From NCBI RefSeq assembly GCF_001625195.1, contig NC_054390.1, positions 1,364,001-1,428,000 on the forward strand: a stretch of 64,000 bases of DNA, in the 5' to 3' direction. Origin of the DNA: Drechmeria coniospora. Its lineage: Eukaryota > Ascomycota > Sordariomycetes > Hypocreales > Ophiocordycipitaceae. The stretch's first letter is position 1. Every line of letters begins with the position of its first letter. The position numbers and the translations under genes are program-made. The notes below the pieces were generated by a model, which did no database searches, was not told the origin of the DNA, and was given only the letters and a program-made list of their open reading frames with translations. Below are positions 1 through 11,005 of the stretch, in pieces.

Positions 1-1312
1 GGTGGCCCCGGCGGACCTGGCGACCCCGTGGGCGGCGGCAGCAGCAGCTCTGGCGGTGGAGGCGGCGGAGACGCCCCAGACGATGACCACAAAGGCAAGG
101 ACAAGGACAAGGACCGCGACCTTGGCAAGCTCCGAGACTTTGAGGCACTGGAACAATCCCTGCGTCGCTTTGTTCTCGAGAAACGAGCCCGGTCCAAACT
201 GGCCCCTGCGAGGACATACCTTCTTAACATCCTGAACGATGTCAACACCTTGGCCTCGGTCAACCAAGAAGTGGCCAATTCCGAACTGGAGCGGGTCACG
301 ATGGAACTCAAGGAGCTGGAACCCCAACTAGAATCGGGCCAGAAGGCAAAGGCCGAGGTGGGCGAAGAGGTCGATCAAAGCATCGAAGAGACGTGCAGGG
401 AAGTGTACGACCAGACGCGTCGCGAACTCAGCTCGGCCATCACCCATGCTGGCCAGGCCAACTACAGCATTCTGTACCCTGGCTTTCTGAGCGCCTTCCA
501 GTACGCCGAGGATCTGAAGGAGGCGATGCTCTCCAGCATCGCCGATGCCGTCACGAGTTGCGAAGACCACGCGAGGGACCGGACTGTTCGAGGGGTCAAC
601 ACCATCAAGCAACTCGGCCTCTTGCACATAGGAGACGAGTTCCAGAACCTCCAATTCCGGCCAGACGTCATGTTTCGGCGCAGGCGTGATGCGCTTGCCC
701 GCCAAGTCGACATTCCCACCGACATCTGGGACTTTGTCGATTGGTCGACTCTCCTGCAGCGACAGGAAAAAGTTGCCGGGACGGGTATGGCCCTCACCAT
801 TGCAGGTGCCGTCGTGCCACGCATGGTGGGCTTGAACACGTGGATGGATCAGGCTCTGGCAGCAACGCGTGTACTGAACAACGAGAACCTTCGGCAGCTT
901 GCGCTCCCTGCGATTGCCATAGCTGGTAAGATATCGATCCCGATTCCGCCATCGATCTTGTCTAACGTTGTGTTCAGTCATCGCCGCGTCGGCCTACGTC
1001 TTGCGCCAGATACCCAAGTCACTACCGCCACGGCTAGCGAACAAGATCTCAACGCAGCTCACTGAACTCGACTACGTGCACGCTAACGCGTCGCGGATTT
1101 CCTCGTCGGTCCGCAAGGTCCTCCACTTTCCCGCCGACAATCTTCGCGTTGGGCTGGACCAAAACGTCAAGGAGCTAGGCAAGCGGAGAGAAGAGACGGT
1201 CAAGGTCAAGGGTGAGAGCGAACTGGCCTCCAAGTTCTTCCGCGGGCTCGTAGCCAGAAGTCGAGAGCAGCGAAGCATAGTCGAGGGCGTGGACCTCGAC
1301 ACGCCGCCGTAG
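1..1312 (+). CDS. fzo1: Mitochondrial fusion GTPase Fzo1 (mitofusin), 3' part
   Basis: This is the C-terminal half of the outer-membrane dynamin-like GTPase that tethers and fuses mitochondria. The 5' end, including the GTPase domain, lies outside the window; the frame is open from base 1. Exon 1 (1-925) joins exon 2 (978-1312) through a 52-nt GTAAG...CAG intron at 926-977, giving 419 visible residues. A Gly/Ser-rich, then Lys/Asp-rich linker is followed by a coiled-coil region. Two hydrophobic segments come next, at visible residues about 260-277 (GMALTIAGAVVPRMVG) and 300-317 (LALPAIAIAVIAASAYVL); the intron cuts the second. They are separated by a short loop, as in the paired membrane anchor of fungal Fzo1. 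A second heptad-rich stretch then runs to the stop at 1310-1312. Identity rests on the overall pattern and on family-like blocks such as DIPTDIWDFVDWSTLLQRQE. Tom22, another outer-membrane protein, lies convergently downstream. Confidence 0.88.
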
Positions 1313-1487
1313 GACATGCATCAGCCATCTGATCGCCAACGGAGCCTACTTCCGCAAGGACGGGTAAGTCGCTGTTTGCCAAGAAGTGGTCAAGGAAATG
1401 GCAGTGGAATTTCGAGAGTTCCTGGACTCTTGAAAGTTTACCAGTGACGGGAAGGCTCCTCTTCTCTGACTTTACGCGTTGCAATTC

Positions 1488-1526
<39 letters not shown>

Positions 1527-2084
1527 CTTCCCCCCTCATAAAAACAGCTTTGATCAAGCCAACCACAAGCATGCCTCCTACGACTTCCCTCGATCCTTGG
1601 AACAATAATATACCCGTCTCTCCCTTGCCAAGGGGAATAGAAGATGCTTGGCGAAGGCCAACGTGCCTAAATCTCGGGTCCTGTGCGTGTCATGAGTATT
1701 GCAAGCAGTCATCGGCTGCTTGCGAATGTAGGTCCGAGAGCAGAAGGATATTTCATGTTGATGAAAATAACTCACTTGCCTGCACTGCCAAGGGCGAGGG
1801 AATTCATTTTCATATACTGCGGCATGACATATACATGCAATACCATGTGCCATGGAGGAGAGATTGATACCACGATCCTTGCAGCCACCGTCTCGTCACA
1901 TCTCGCCAAAGACACATCCTCTGCCATCTGGCAGGTACTTGCAGCGATTCGCATGGAGAGGGAACACGGCAGTGTCGGTCACTCTTGTTGTACATGTGAG
2001 GCTCATTGCTAGCCTCCAAACTCTCAAATCTCAAGGCTGCGTCGAACGAAGTTTCCAATGTCCATCTGAATGTAGCCGAGCAGG
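1313..2084. other. Convergent 3' intergenic region, fzo1/tom22
   Basis: Shared 3' flank of two convergent genes. It holds a CA microsatellite and ordinary unique sequence. No ORF with recognisable coding character, tRNA or repeat element was seen. Confidence 0.6.
1490..1524. repeat. (CA)n microsatellite
   Basis: An uninterrupted CA dinucleotide run of about 17 units lies 3' of fzo1. It is directly visible and likely length-polymorphic between strains. Confidence 0.95.
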
Positions 2085-2614
2085 TTAAAGGGAGGGCTTG
2101 GCCGGGTTGCTACCAAGTGCACTTCCCACCTTCTCAGCGGTGGTGCCCTGATCAGCGCCAGCGGTCAAGAGCTCACTGCCCTGCTGCCTCATGTTGTACT
2201 CCTGCTCCATCGCGGTGAGCTGCTGCTCCTGGGCAAAGGACAGCGCAAAGGGGACTCCGAAGAAAAGAGCCGAAGTGGTGATGACCCAGGCTCCTTTTCC
2301 GCTGAAGGAGAGAACGCTCCACGCCTTGCTCGAGATGGAGCTGACGTGGCTGGAGACCCAGCCTCTCGTGGTGGGAGGAATGATGTCGCGTAGGGCGTAT
2401 AGTCGTTCGGCAAACGTCTCGTTTGTGGGATCAAAATCGGATTCGTTTGAAATCTCGGAATCTTTGTGAATGGCAGTCAGCGCGCCTGCGTTGCGTGGAG
2501 GCCGGCACATGATGTGATGGACAAACCAGTATCGGTGAAGTCATCCTCGTCAAGGTCGTGCTCAGCCTGGCTGGACTGAAAGTGCTCGTCCTCGACTTCG
2601 GTGAGGGTAACCAT
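2085..2614 (-). CDS. tom22: Mitochondrial import receptor subunit Tom22
   Basis: Tom22 is the central receptor and organiser of the TOM complex in the mitochondrial outer membrane. It takes presequence proteins from Tom20 and passes them to the Tom40 pore. The start codon is at 2614-2612; the short acidic first exon (2614-2527, MVTLTEVEDEHFQSSQ...) joins exon 2 (2461-2085) across a 65-nt intron (2462-2526), restoring FTDTDSEISNESDFD. The product is 154 residues, the usual length of filamentous-fungal Tom22. Visible parts are an acidic cytosolic N-terminus, the conserved block FAERLYALRDIIPPTTR, one membrane segment (about GAWVITTSALFFGVPFALSF) and a Gln-rich intermembrane-space tail. The donor (GTTTGT) is weak but is the only one that keeps both conserved halves in frame. 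Confidence 0.93.
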
Positions 2615-5600
2615 CTTGGGAGATAAAATAGGTGTAGATGACGAGGGGAGGAGATGGGTTATGAATCAAGGTCCCTTTGGCGATGTCGACCCTGCGCTAC
2701 CTGACGAGGAGGTTTTCACAAGCCTCGGGGTGAACTCCTTCGACAAGGCGAGCAATACGATCGGTGGTGAGGGCTGACGCAAAGGCTCGATTCGAGAGCT
2801 TCCCTAGGCCGTATCGTCAAAGGGGAAGGGATGTCTTTTGCTTGAGTCCACTCAGTTGGGAATCGCGTCGACGGCGTTGCCTTTTCAGAAATTTTGGCCA
2901 GTTGGGATATTTAGACTGGCGGAATCTCCGACACCACGACAAGGTACAATCAAGAGGTACACATGTGCTCATGTGCACAGCAGTGGCAGCTCAGAGCTTC
3001 TGACTTGAGCCAAGTTTAACCGAAGTAATGGCGGTGTCACGTGAGGTGCTGTGTCATCTTCCGGTCGACCCTGTCGCGTTGGATTATGTAATACAACCCA
3101 TGAGAAACGAAGTAGTCTTCGGACAGCCCAGACCAGAACGACGGGCCTTTGACCAACAAGAAAGTGATGGCAATCTCGCGGTAGTGCGCTCGTATTCACG
3201 TATGCGTACGAGCACGCGTGCATGCACCTATGCTATGCGTACAAGTAATTAAGGACACTCTGGGCACGTAGTCTACAATGGGCAAGGATGGGATTCCTCA
3301 TCAACCACCACAGGTCACGAGATCTGGCTTCTCCACGACACGGCACCTTGCTTTCACTTCTGTCGTCCCCTGTTCAACTTTTGCACTTGCGTGTACAACA
3401 ACTCCTTCGCTTGCGGCACTCGTCCTAGGTATTTCGGTCAACAGAAGACGGGCCGTGGACCCGTGTGTGGTACCGCCGCCAGCAACAACCCGAAAAGCTA
3501 ATAATAGATTTCATTGCTCTAGGGGTCTTGTTCGAGTCACAAGTGAACGTCACTTGACGAAGGCACTTTTACACCGTAGATGGTTGAGAATGAGAAATGA
3601 TAATGAGACATGAGAAATCGGAACCGCCATACCGGTTGTCGCACCTTGTCTGCCACGCACCATAGAACTGGCACGAGCATGTTTGTTTTCGTCACGGAAT
3701 CCGGGGAGGACATCCGGTCGGTACGGCATGATGAAGCCGAGTTCATAGGAAGTGGATCGTCGGCGGACGCGGTGGTTGAAGCTGTACAGTCCGTTGTATG
3801 AGTTGGTACGAATGAAGTCCTCGTATCCATCCCGTACATGCATTTAGACCGGAATGAAACAATGGTACGTACGTACAGGTACAGTCCGGAGTACGGCAAG
3901 TAACACGGAGACGAAGCACCAAAAATATACTGTAGAGGGCGTGAGCAAGTAAGCACCGAAGCATAGCAAGCCCTACATGTACTTGCATGTACGGCGTATC
4001 ACTGTATACGAGAACGGGTAATGCTGTACTGTACGTGTATTCCACTCGTACCCGTACGCAAGCCGCGCTCGACAAAGTGTTTCCGTGACCTGCTCGCAGG
4101 GGTGTTCGGCCGATGAAAGCAAGCAGAGCCGAACGGAAGGCGAATGGCGGCAGGTTCGATTTCTGTTGACCTCGTGATGCAACGCCAACACGCCAGACTC
4201 GGGAAGGCACAGGTCGGCGATTGACCGGTGTGCAATTAGGCGGAGGGAGGGGTTGGATATACCAATCGGGCGATGGATCTCGTGGTCATTGTCATCGTCA
4301 TGAACGCGTTGGTCGTCAGCGCGTCGCGAATTCTAGGCCTGCCTTGCTTGCGTTGTAGGTATCACCGTGGCCCTTTGCCTTTGGAGGAGCGGTTTGGGGA
4401 GCGACGATTGATTGGCCACTGGCATCGGTTTGGTTCGGTTCACCGGGGTTTGTTTTCGCTTTGCATCTTGAGAATCCCATGATCACCAGTCCGAAGTGAC
4501 AGGTCGGCGGACACTACCGTTCTCGAGGAAGGCCGAGCGCGGCGCATCAAGTAAAACGGGGGTAATAGAAACTGGAAGCTGAGAAAGCTGGGGGTAATGG
4601 AAATGCTCTAGGGCCATCGAAAGGGGTCTACGGATGAGCCGGCCGACGGTTAGTGGGGCGTGCATCATTGTGCTTGCTTACAGTATAATACTTACTACTC
4701 ACGTACTTGTACAGTGGCTGGGTCAACTCAAAATCACACTCGACCATCCAACTCCAGCGTCAAGTCGTCGTCCCAGCGGGGACCGAAGGAGGAGCCGGTC
4801 CGATTTCTTTTTCCATTTCCCCGCGGCCATTGATTCGAAAGCTGCAACATCGGTAGCGGTATTGAACCTGCGTACCAATGCATGTACAAGTAATTGCTCC
4901 GTACGATGTACGAGCGTTACTTTTGTACTTGTACGGAGTACGATACATGTACCCGTAAGTATGTGTAAGCGGATGGGTGTGTGCACGTATCAACGTGACA
5001 CGTACTTGTCCGAGTACTTGACCAGTACAACATGCAAGCACACGTACAATGCACAAGCATATGTGTAAATGCACATTACAACTATGTATAAGTATGTTGC
5101 GCTGTAATTACTTAAGTACTAGGTAGGTACGGAGTAATATACTCGGTACGGAGTACTTTACATGTACTGCAATACTTGCTTGCGCCGACAGTACACCTAC
5201 GACTACGGCGCAAGAAAAATACCCAAGTACTCGCATAGCAGCAAGTACACCGAACAAGTACGTACGGAGTACGGAGTACGTCCACTTGTCTTGTTGGCAC
5301 ACCTACCCTGCACTTGTAATGATGCATGCAAGAACATGTGGATGCGAGCACAGCACCTACAGTAGAGTACTTCACCTGCAGCACTTCACCTACTGTAAGT
5401 ACTAACAGTACTTCACCTGCTAACAGTACTTCGCCTACCGTACTTCACCTACCGTGCCTACAGTGCCTCGGTGCTTGTTGGTCGTGTGGTCGTTCCAGAA
5501 CCTATCCCTTCAAACGAGACCCCGTCCGTCATACACTCGACGCATACTTGCGCGAGTACACCGACTCGGAAAGCGGGCGCCAGCACGGCGGGCGCTGTGA

Positions 5601-8600
5601 CGCCAGAGGCTCATGTGCTTAATTAAGCTCATCCCCTGGCGGCTGCGCCCACTCACCGCGAATCCCGCCACCTCCCAACCATTGGCAATAGCACCTCGCG
5701 GTACGTGAGCAAACGAGGCTAGTGCTCACACGACGATCAACAGGGTGAACTCAGACGCAGCCAAGCCTGTAGGTGATCGATCTGCGCCGTGTGACTTGTG
5801 CCTGCCGAAGCATTGTCCTTTGCTTGCATGCAGATACAATGCATCGCATGCCACGACCACACCTATACGAGCGTGTTGGCAACCTCATGCACATGCACCT
5901 TCACTCTAGTGTACCTGCCACATCTGCAGGTCAGTGTTGGCAGGTATTGGCCAAGTACCGAGCCCTACTCGTTGGGGTTATTGCCCACCAAGTAGCAGGT
6001 GCACGAGACACCCTAGTAGGCTGCCCTTCCGGTGTGCCGCTGAGGGAAAAATGCCAGGTCTGCCAACGGCACGGTCGGCGGTACGAATGCACACAGGCAT
6101 TTGGGCGGGGGGGGGGGGGGGGGGCAAGTACAACAATTACGTGCACTCGCCCGAGTACCTCTCACCAGGAGGTACAGCAGAAAGCACAATTTGGCGAGCT
6201 TGTTTCAGTCGCTCAACCAAGTAAGCATGACCACTCTGCCCTAAGCGCAGGTGTCGAACGGAATGCAGCGACATCAAGTATGAGCAATATGTCATCGAGG
6301 GCTGAATCCCGGATGGTGATGAGGGAATCGACTCACGGCTCAGGCTCCGATCGCGGCAGGGTGGCTCGTACATGTACAGCACTGTATTACAGTGCAAGTA
6401 TTACTCCAAGACGCCCTTGTCGGCAGCACTTGCATCTCGCCTGCAAGCACGAGTACGTACAAGTACAAGTACACGTACACGTACTCGCTTACGTGCACGA
6501 GTGGTATTGCCGACAACGTGCCCGAAGAACGGTCCGTCTACGGAGTACGGAGTACTGTAGATGCCAATAGTACCTCGCACCTGTGCGTTGTACAGGCACT
6601 AGTAGATACTAAAATAATGAGTGAGTAGGGAGTAGTACCGGCAGCTATAGGCACTGTGCTGTACTCCGTACTGTGCAGTACATCGTAGTGCCCAAGTACA
6701 GTAGGTACCTACCTGGCAGTACTTCCACGTACTTGGGTGTAGAGACTCGTTCACACCCGCATGAGGTTTGGAGAGCCCGCCCAACCGGACGTTGTCCCTT
6801 TCCGCGACACATGTCTGGGGTACAGGGTTGCTCGGGCAAGAAGCGCGATCGAGAAAAAGCTGGGGATGGGAAGCAGCCGCGGACGGCTTGGCCGGCTTGA
6901 CCGGCTTCCCCAATGATGCACCGCGGAAAATTTCTGATGAGTCTGCTGATGCACTCGCAGGGACAGCGCGGTGTCCATCGTCACCGATGGTGGAGCATCG
7001 ATACCGATGAGGCTAGTGGCGAGCGTTTGATGGGAGGGTCCTGACTGACTGGTGCAGGACAAGTCGTTTGTACAAGTACTGTACATGTACTTCAGTCCGC
7101 GGAGAGCTTCGTGCATGACGATGGGGGCAATGCCTCATACCTGCCGACAAGCCGGACAGCGCGGCAACTTACGAGCACGCATGCTGGTACTACCCGTATT
7201 CCTAAAATGCCTGCCTAGCACGTGCAGCATTCATATTCGCATATTTATTTGTGCTCGTTTGTAGGGGTCTCGCTGCGGAACTCGTACGCTACCACCTCGC
7301 TGCTCTTTTATCCGAGCAATCCTACTCCGTACATTACCTGCAAGTTCTTCCGGTACAGCGTGCGTGAGCACATGTACTGTAGGTACGTGTACTGTAAGTG
7401 TAAGTCCTCCGTCCGGTATTAGGTGTACATGCAAGTACGGAGTACTTCAAGTATAGTACCTTAGTATTGTACTGTACTGTAGGTTGTCCGTATGGAGAAC
7501 AATACAAGTACTCCAAGTTTCCGCTGCTAGGTGGGGCGGCTAGCACAGGTTCTGCAGAGTTTTCTTAGAACCTCTCAACCCCGCTGGAGATGCTCCGTAC
7601 GTACTGCTACGTACGCATACAGTAGTACTTACTTACAGCACTTGCACAACTGCAGTACGGAGTACATCTACTTTACTGCTGCGTATAATTAAGTACTTGC
7701 TTACCAGTACCTGATTGTATTCCACCGCAGAAGTACCCGTACTGTACTTGCAGGTTCCATTCTTAGTACCTTTGTGTGGAGTCGGTGTACGTGCCACTCA
7801 TAACATCTCCGTACCTGGATAGGCACAGCAGCTCCAAATACGGAGTACATGTGCAGCTTGTAAGTAAGTGTACTGTACTTGTATTCCGGAGTGTTGGTGA
7901 ATTATTGTCCACACTCCATATTTGCCAGTAAGTTAGTGGAGAGTACAAGCACACCTACCGTACTCCATACTTGCGGGCAGTACTTACATGTACAGTACAA
8001 GTACTGTAACCCTTCAAGTAGTTACGTACCTAGTACAAGCATACTCTTACTCGTATTTAATATGCACTTCCAAGTACACGTACAAGTACGGGGTAATTGC
8101 TGCACACTCTACTTCTACTGCACATACGTATACAAAGGTGTACAGTATGCTGCGTGGAGGAGACTGGTGGGTGCCGCTCAGCCGCTCAAGTCCCTCGCCG
8201 CTACGGATGCCTGCGTGCCTGCATCTGCGTCGCAGGCCATGTGCCAGAATCCTGGGTCGCACCAGTGCTCTTTTCGCGCTAGCGCTTCGGTGATATTTGG
8301 TAATCGACGGGACGGGGAGCCCTTCGCCTACGACGAGCTTGCTTCGGCGGTGATGACGATCGATACCTGGCGATCACGCAAGCATAAAGTACAAGTAAGT
8401 ACGGAGTGCGGCATACGTGTTCTCCGCGTTGGGTTCCCCGCCTCGGGCGATAAATGTGCACGTGAGGGGTAGCATGCGTTGCTGCTCCTCGACAGGCCAG
8501 GCTCGCCGTTGTCGGACTTCAAATCATGTCCTGCAGAGTGGCCTTGGTGGCAAGAGTCATCATGTGCTCCTCCTGTCTTGGACGACGTTGCGAGTGGGAA

Positions 8601-9700
8601 TTCCAACCGAGTTCTGGCAAATAATAATAGACTGTTCCCAGAGCGTCTATGGCAACGGACGGACAACTTTATTAGCGCAGGCGCAGTTCAGGGTCACTTG
8701 ACCTTGTTTTCATTGCACAGGGGTGGACCACCCGAGTAATGAAATACACACGGCGGCCTTAGAATTACGTACGATGCACTAAGCGTTTTCGTGCCGATAG
8801 TTCCTCGACCCTCCAAGTACGTACAACTAATTACGGTACATGCTGCCACGGACCAGCGACGGCCACCATGACCGCTGTGGCGAGCAAGTCAAGCCGCTCC
8901 GACATGGCTTCCTGCCATGTTCATGTACCGCCCGACGTTGGCATCTGCCAATGCCTTTCGGTGCAAGAGGCCCGAGGCACGCTCGTGAGGATCTTTCTCG
9001 TACGATTGATTAGACGCATCACTCCATGCGGAGGGCTATTCAGATTTGCAGACAGGACGGCAATTGGCCGGCGGGTTGGCACTCGTTCGTGCGCCGGGAG
9101 GCTTTGTTCCCGTCGGCGTACTGTACTGCAGCTCGTAACAAACATTGTGCTTGCACTTTATGTCCCAGAAACGGTTTAGCCCTTGGTGCGAGACGCCCGC
9201 ATGTTCGGCGAGCATTGAGTGTCAGTATAATACAGGGACGTCAAAGGTGTACTTGAGCACTGTACTCCGTACATGCGCATACATACAAGTACTTACTTGT
9301 ATGTGAGTAGGTACTTGCAACTACTTAATTGTACGTACTGTACTAATGTAAGTATGTACGGAGTACTAATGCACTACATGCACGGTAGCGTGCTGTACAT
9401 GCGCTGTAGTGCAATGTACACGTGCAGAGTGCAGGGCCAATGTACACATGCACGTACTGTACATGTAGTTGTACTCGGGTACCCAGGTTCCACCTCCTAC
9501 TGTACATGTACACCCACCCACATGGTACATCTTACATGTACATGTACATCAACTGTACTCCGTGCTTGAAGATTACTCGTGCCGACCAGTCTGGGTCCCG
9601 CCTCCCTTCCCAGCCCACCCCGCGAGGTACGAGGAGTACTGTACACTCCGTACCTGCCGGGGTTTAGCTGCCCTGCAATTTGTACCGTTGCCGTACCTCG
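2615..9700. other. Long intergenic region with GTAC/CGGAGTAC islands
   Basis: About 7 kb without a recognisable gene. Much of it, especially about 3850-5460, 6360-6750, 7050-8120 and 9240-9670, is saturated with the self-complementary word GTAC and with variants of TACGGAGTAC, CTCCGTAC, ACTTGTAC and CAAGTACT. Examples are at 4934, 5262, 6540, 7436, 7654 and 9358. The longest open frames here are composition-driven (runs of Tyr, Val, Ser, Thr and Cys from TAC/GTA/AGT words) and match no family I know. The blocks at about 3250-3800, 8150-8750 and 8860-9180 have more ordinary composition but no convincing gene either. Confidence 0.6.
6107..6124. repeat. Homopolymeric G run (18 nt)
   Basis: Eighteen consecutive G residues. 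The run is potentially G-quadruplex-forming and error-prone in sequencing, so the exact length should not be trusted. Confidence 0.9.
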
Positions 9701-11005
9701 CTTGATGGGGCGTGAAGGGGGAATGATGATGCTAGCTCTGGCGTGGCCTCGAGCGCTGTTGCGTCAAAAGTACGAAAGCCAAAATATGGTACTTAATGGA
9801 AGCCCATCCGCCTCGTCCTTGCCTGGCTCTATATGGGTCACGATTCTCTGGGCATCGATTACGAGTCCTTCCTCCGTCAACCTTCTCGTGCCCTCTCTCC
9901 CTCTGCCTCCAATTGGCATATATTTCCTCCATTTCTACTCACCCCCCCCTCGCATCTGCCATCTCCGCGGCAACTCATGCCCCCCTCCATCCCGTACTCT
10001 GCCCTCCTACCTCGACATCGCCTGCTTGCCTCCCCCTTGCCTTGCTCGCCGCCGTTGCCTGCTCGGTAGTCTCCTGGTATGTTGGCTCTCTCTCCAATTT
10101 CATCAACTATCCCTCCATCTCGAACATGCACCTCGCCCCTGCTCTGCACCGTCCATTCCCTTTCTCTGCCCAGAGCCCGCTGAGGCTGTCAGGCGTTGGG
10201 TTGGCCTTTGCCCGCTTTGGTGGCGAGTGAAAGGATGCGAGCCGTGCCGAGGGCCTTGGCTAACGAGGCCGCAGTTTGACGAACATTTCTACAAAATAAT
10301 CACAAAGTCCCAAGCGTCGTCGCGTGCGCATCCCTCGCCGGCTTGCATACCCTGCCCGTCCATCCTGCAGGGCACCGAAATCGCTTCAACCCCGCCATCT
10401 GCCCCGCCAACCGGTCCAACAGTCCGGCCGCGTTCGAGGTGCATTGTGCCTGCAGCGTCGCCGCCAACCATCGGTACCATCGACAGGCTTGGACAACCCA
10501 GCAACCTCATTTTCCGCAGTCTCGACTGTGAATTCTGTTCAATTGGCCCGCTGCAACCCCGCGGGTCCATAGGAAACCACGGATTGGTCAAGGTGAGTCC
10601 GATGATGGTCGCCATCCCGTCCTGGCTTTCCTTCCTTCGTTCATTTTCTCGCGGCCTGCTGGGTGGTCGAGACCTGCGCACGAAACGTCAGCCGTAACCT
10701 CTCCCTCCTACCTACCTTCCCCCCTGGTCACGTCTCGATGCAGCCTGCCCGTGGCCTCGATTCCAGGCCACGGCAAACTTCTCCCTCCGCATCGTTCGTT
10801 GCTTCGTCCCCATTCCACACCCTGCTCCGCGCTTCCACATGCGTGCTCGTCCCCTGTTGTGTCGCCTCGTTGGCGTACAAATACGTGCCGCGAACCTACG
10901 TCGGTCAGGCGCATCCCTCGACGCAAAAGGCTAACGCTTCCCCTCGAGCAGATTTCGTGCTGAATATTTAATCCGCCAACAAAAGACGAAGAGCCGCCGC
11001 CCATC
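9701..11005 (+). promoter_or_regulatory. GDH2 promoter and long leader with a 5'UTR intron
   Basis: Upstream region of the NAD-glutamate dehydrogenase gene. From about 9800 it is strongly C+T rich on the coding strand, a common property of strong filamentous-fungal promoters and leaders. A good donor (CAAG|GTGAGT) at 10593 and an acceptor at 10951 preceded by a CTAAC branch site at 10931-10935 define a likely 359-nt 5'UTR intron. The second leader exon would run 10952-11005 into the ATG. A 372-codon open frame covers 9579-10697, but its Pro/Ser/Leu/Cys composition fits a pyrimidine-rich leader rather than a protein. Confidence 0.55.

Noticed and set aside
4153..4166. Second tRNA B-box-like word GGTTCGATTTC
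   Set aside because: The T-stem needs two G-U pairs and no matching D arm or acceptor stem is found.
5848..5900. ACGACCACACC resembling the start of fungal 5S rRNA
   Set aside because: Similarity ends after about ten bases and the internal control region is absent.
2615..9700. Tyr/Val/Ser/Cys-rich ORFs in GTAC islands as small secreted proteins
   Set aside because: The residues follow mechanically from the repeated GTAC, AGT and TAC words; similar peptides occur on both strands and in several frames.
9579..10697. 372-codon plus-strand ORF upstream of GDH2
   Set aside because: Pro/Ser/Leu/Cys-rich translation of a pyrimidine-rich leader. It overlaps a likely 5'UTR intron donor and has no domain resemblance.
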